In this document: positions 61,561 to 64,000 of the stretch, in pieces
Numbering within the stretch: position 1 is the stretch's first letter
How the letters are laid out: each line of letters opens with the position of its first letter
Origin: Pseudomonas chlororaphis
Lineage (GTDB): Bacteria > Pseudomonadota > Gammaproteobacteria > Pseudomonadales > Pseudomonadaceae
NCBI RefSeq assembly: GCF_001921865.1
Contig: NZ_MSCT01000009.1
Location: 434,001 to 498,000, forward strand
Direction of reading: 5' to 3'
Length of the DNA stretch: 64,000 nt
Notes under the pieces: model-generated
Told to the model about the DNA's origin: nothing
Databases searched by the model: none
The model's input: only the letters and a program-made list of their open reading frames with translations
Translations under genes and position numbers: made by a program

Positions 61561-63681
61561 TCAGCGCACACTCCACGACACCCCGACATACATCGCCATG
61601 CCTTCCCCGGGCGTGGAACGCGCCGCGTCCAGGCCTTTGTCGTCGTAGCCCGGGGTGACGGTGGCGGCGTAGCGCTTGTCGGTCAGGTTGCGCAGGTCCA
61701 GCCAGGTTTGCCAGTCGCCCTTGGGGGGGTTGTAGCCCAGGGTGGCGCCGAACAGCGCGTAGGGATCGGCGTAGTAGCTGTTGGCGTAGTCCACCGCGAC
61801 CTTGGACACCAACTGGGTGTTGAGCGCGGCGAAGAAACCCTGGGGCCAGTCGTAGCGCAGCTCGCCCTGGTAGTAGTGCATGGGCAGGCCCGACAGGCGG
61901 TTGTCGCCGAAGCGCTCGTCGTCGCGGTAGTGGAAGTCGCTGAAGGTGTAGCTCTGGCGCAGGCTCAGGCGGCCGCCGTCGGGCCGCGTCCAGAGGTCGC
62001 TGTGCAGGCTGGCTTCCACGCCCTGGTGCACGGTGGGGCTGGCGTTGAGCTCGTAGGGCGTGGTGGCGCTGGCGTCGGGCAAGACCGAGAGCAGTTCGTG
62101 GCGCACCTGGGCGTAGTACCAGGCCAAGCTCCATTGCCCCAGCGCGCTGTCGCCGCGGCCGCCGAGTTCCAGGGTGGTGGCGGTCTGGTTGCGCAGTTCG
62201 ATCGGCTCGCGCTGGGCGCCGGTGGCGACGCCGCTGCCGGCCGGAAAGCGAAGGTTGGAGCTGTAGATCAGCGACCAGGGGTGCGGTGCCTCGACCGAGC
62301 GGCTGAGGTTGGCGAACAGTTGCAGATCGGGTGTCAGCTGGTAGCGCAGGCCCAGGCGCGGGGCGTAGTCCCAGTCGCCGAGGCTGGTCTTGCCGCCGCC
62401 TTCGGGGTAGGTCACGGCGCTTTCGCGGCGGGTGTAGAGGGCGGCCAGGCCCGTGGTCAGCCACAGGTCGTCGGCGATCTCCAGGTCGTTGCCCAGGTGC
62501 AGCACCGTGTCCGAGCCCTGGTAGGTGAAATCGCGGATCCGCGTGCCCGGCGCGTAGCCGGCGGTATTGCCGGTGGGAATTCGCACGAACTCGCTGGCGC
62601 CGGCGTTGGGCAGGTGCCGGGTGGTCCGCAGGCCCAGGGTGCTGCGGCTTTCCAGGCCCCAGAGGGTGTCGCGGCGCTTGTAGTCGAAGGTGGCGCTGAC
62701 GTCGCTGTAGGCCACCTTCAGGCGGTTGGGGCCTTCGCGCAGGTCCATGGGGTAGTCGTGGTAGGCCAGGCCGGTCTGGATGCTCGAATCGTCGTCGAGG
62801 TACCAGGTGGTCTTGTTGCCGATAAAGGTGCTGCCCGGCTGGTCGCGGCGGTCGTCCCGCGTCACGTAGGCGGGGTTGGCCGCCCGTGGGTCGTGTTCGA
62901 TGGCGCCTTTGGTCACGCGCCCGGCGAGGTCGTTGTCGGTCTGCCGGTGGCGAATGTAGAAGCGGGTTTCCAGGTTGGGGTTGAAGCGATAACCGAAGTT
63001 GGCGATCACCCCCTGGCTCTCACTGGCGCTGTGATCCTGGTAGCCATCGGAGCGGGCGTCGGTCAGCGCCAGGTAGTAGTCGAAGTCGCCCAGCACCTGG
63101 CCGGAGCTGACCTGGCGTTGCTGGTAGCCGTGGCTGCCGGTGGCGTAGCGCACCTGCAACTTTGCCGCGTCGTAGCCGGTGTGGCTGATGTAGTCGACGG
63201 CGCCGCCCAGGGCCAGGGCGCCGCGGTCGAAACCGTTGGCGCCGCGCAGCACTTCCACGCGGTCGAGCCACAGCGGCTCCAGCAACTCATAGGGCGTGCC
63301 GCCCGGGCCGGTCAGCGGCAGGCCGTCGAGCATGGCGTACAGCCCTGAGGCGTGGGCCCCCGGCGCGCGGTTGAGGCCCGAGCCGCGGATCGAAATCTTC
63401 ACCCCTTCGTTGCCCGCCGACTGGGCATAGACCCCCGGCTGATAGGCCAGCACATCCTGGTTGCTGGCCACGCGGCCCTGCAACGGGCGGCGCAGGTCGA
63501 CCACGTTGGTGCCGCCGGGCACCTGGGCCAGCCGCGCCTCGGCGTCCGCGATCGCGGCGTCTTCGCCGCTGCGTTCCTCGGCGCCGATCAGCACCTGCCC
63601 CAGTTCCAGGCCCTGGGCCATGGCCGGACAGACAAGGGCCAGGCCCAGCAGCGCGCGGGGCAGGGATGGGGGCGAGGGCAT
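61561..63681 (-). CDS. TonB-dependent receptor (FecA/PfeA-like group)
   Basis: 706 residues. Signal peptide about 1-22 (ALLGLALVCPAMAQG). The plug (about 45-165) has VVDLRRPLQGRVASNQDVLA, VKISIRGSGLNRAPGAHASG and RVEVLRGANGFDRGALALGG. The barrel ends MYVGVSWSVR. It lacks an N-terminal signalling domain and no sigma/FecR pair is adjacent. Ligand unknown. ATG 63681 is preceded by CTGGAGTTGCCCCG on the minus strand; the open frame further upstream is not receptor-like. Confidence 0.9.
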   Translation of the reverse strand: MPSPPSLPRALLGLALVCPAMAQGLELGQVLIGAEERSGEDAAIADAEARLAQVPGGTNVVDLRRPLQGRVASNQDVLAYQPGVYAQSAGNEGVKISIRGSGLNRAPGAHASGLYAMLDGLPLTGPGGTPYELLEPLWLDRVEVLRGANGFDRGALALGGAVDYISHTGYDAAKLQVRYATGSHGYQQRQVSSGQVLGDFDYYLALTDARSDGYQDHSASESQGVIANFGYRFNPNLETRFYIRHRQTDNDLAGRVTKGAIEHDPRAANPAYVTRDDRRDQPGSTFIGNKTTWYLDDDSSIQTGLAYHDYPMDLREGPNRLKVAYSDVSATFDYKRRDTLWGLESRSTLGLRTTRHLPNAGASEFVRIPTGNTAGYAPGTRIRDFTYQGSDTVLHLGNDLEIADDLWLTTGLAALYTRRESAVTYPEGGGKTSLGDWDYAPRLGLRYQLTPDLQLFANLSRSVEAPHPWSLIYSSNLRFPAGSGVATGAQREPIELRNQTATTLELGGRGDSALGQWSLAWYYAQVRHELLSVLPDASATTPYELNASPTVHQGVEASLHSDLWTRPDGGRLSLRQSYTFSDFHYRDDERFGDNRLSGLPMHYYQGELRYDWPQGFFAALNTQLVSKVAVDYANSYYADPYALFGATLGYNPPKGDWQTWLDLRNLTDKRYAATVTPGYDDKGLDAARSTPGEGMAMYVGVSWSVR

Positions 63682-63960
63682 CGGGGCAACTCCAGACAGA
63701 AGGAAACGGGCGGTAAGGGACAGGCGGCGAGAACTGCGACGTATGAAAGAACGAAGGAAACACATGGCGATTTGGATCTTTTTTGCCCGGCGGTCCGCGC
63801 AAGCCAGGGAGGCGCCGCGCTGTGGGCGGGAGACGAGCGATCCGCCGATATTGTGTTGCAAAGCAGGCAAAGAAAACTGACTCTGCTTAGCTCTCGTCCA
63901 GGGCCCGAGGTTGCGCACCCGGTCGCTCTTTTCGTCAACACCCTTCATTAAGGTGCTTTC

Positions 63961-64000
63961 ATGCTGCTTGCCCGCTGGCTGCCCGGCCTGGCCAATCTCC
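63961..64000 (+). CDS. Start of a gene running off the right edge
   Basis: An ATG at 63961, with AAGGTG seven bases upstream, opens MLLARWLPGLANL and continues past base 64000. Thirteen residues are too few to name the protein, although the sequence looks like the amphipathic leader of an inner-membrane transporter. Divergent from the TonB receptor; the 279-base gap between them shows no other feature I can support. Confidence 0.6.
   Translation, partial: MLLARWLPGLANL

Noticed and set aside
61426..63348. 640-codon plus-strand frame opposite the third TonB receptor
   Set aside because: Val/Ala/Gly/Gln-rich shadow with no domain; the receptor on the other strand has signal peptide, plug and barrel.
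63682..63960. Cobalamin riboswitch before the third TonB receptor
   Set aside because: I looked for the B12-box type sequence in the leader and saw no convincing match.

Overview
The window is a 64 kb chromosomal segment of a high-GC fluorescent Pseudomonas, probably of the P. fluorescens species complex. The evidence is the gene content, the gene order, and many copies of the TGTAGGAGCGAGCTTGCTCGCGA-type REP sequence. The species is not determined. I saw no rRNA or tRNA gene, prophage, transposase or CRISPR array. The window opens inside a serine transporter gene (sdaC) and closes 40 bases into a gene that runs off the right edge.

Left part (1-11.4 kb), mostly core genome: sdaC, aconitase acnB with an elaborate leader, a DUF1289 gene, a universal stress protein with a perfect Anr/FNR box, miaE, the two-component pair rstAB, a GFA-family protein, the manganese exporter mntP behind a yybP-ykoY riboswitch, a small zinc-ribbon protein and a GNAT acetyltransferase. 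Next (11.4-21.3 kb) comes the itaconate catabolism cluster: a LysR regulator divergent from ich, an acyl-CoA dehydrogenase, an MmgE/PrpD protein, ict, ccl and a TRAP transporter (dctPQM). Together these take up itaconate and convert it through itaconyl-CoA and citramalyl-CoA to acetyl-CoA and pyruvate. At 21.4-24.7 kb a LysR regulator, agmatine deiminase (aguA) and a polyamine-binding protein form a polyamine module. A stand-alone Ada-type zinc domain and an AlkA-type glycosylase follow, with tandem repeats between them.

The middle (26.1-30.9 kb) holds a four-gene operon that I cannot match to a described system: a type-3 copper tyrosinase with a C-terminal domain, a DUF2182 membrane protein, a caspase-fold protease and a 111-residue protein. 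At 31.6-35.6 kb lies an ECF sigma / FecR / TonB receptor cell-surface signalling set. At 37-43.7 kb is an aromatic module: a LysR regulator divergent from benzoylformate decarboxylase (mdlC), an aromatic-acid MFS permease, a ketopantoate-reductase-family dehydrogenase (possibly a D-mandelate dehydrogenase) and a benzaldehyde-type dehydrogenase. A repeat-rich gap follows, then a copper-type RND efflux operon (46.0-52.5 kb; cusCBA-F order plus a Met/Cys-rich leader protein).

The right end has a small PD-(D/E)XK-like protein facing a two-HKD phospholipase D-like protein, the 3' remnant of a LysE exporter gene, an exported alpha/beta hydrolase, a TonB receptor with a TTG start paired with a DUF4198 protein, a GNAT protein, an MFS exporter and a third TonB receptor.

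The two observations I rate highest are the acnB leader RNA, in which an 11-nt segment is perfectly complementary to the acnB ribosome-binding site, and the tyrosinase-DUF2182-caspase operon.
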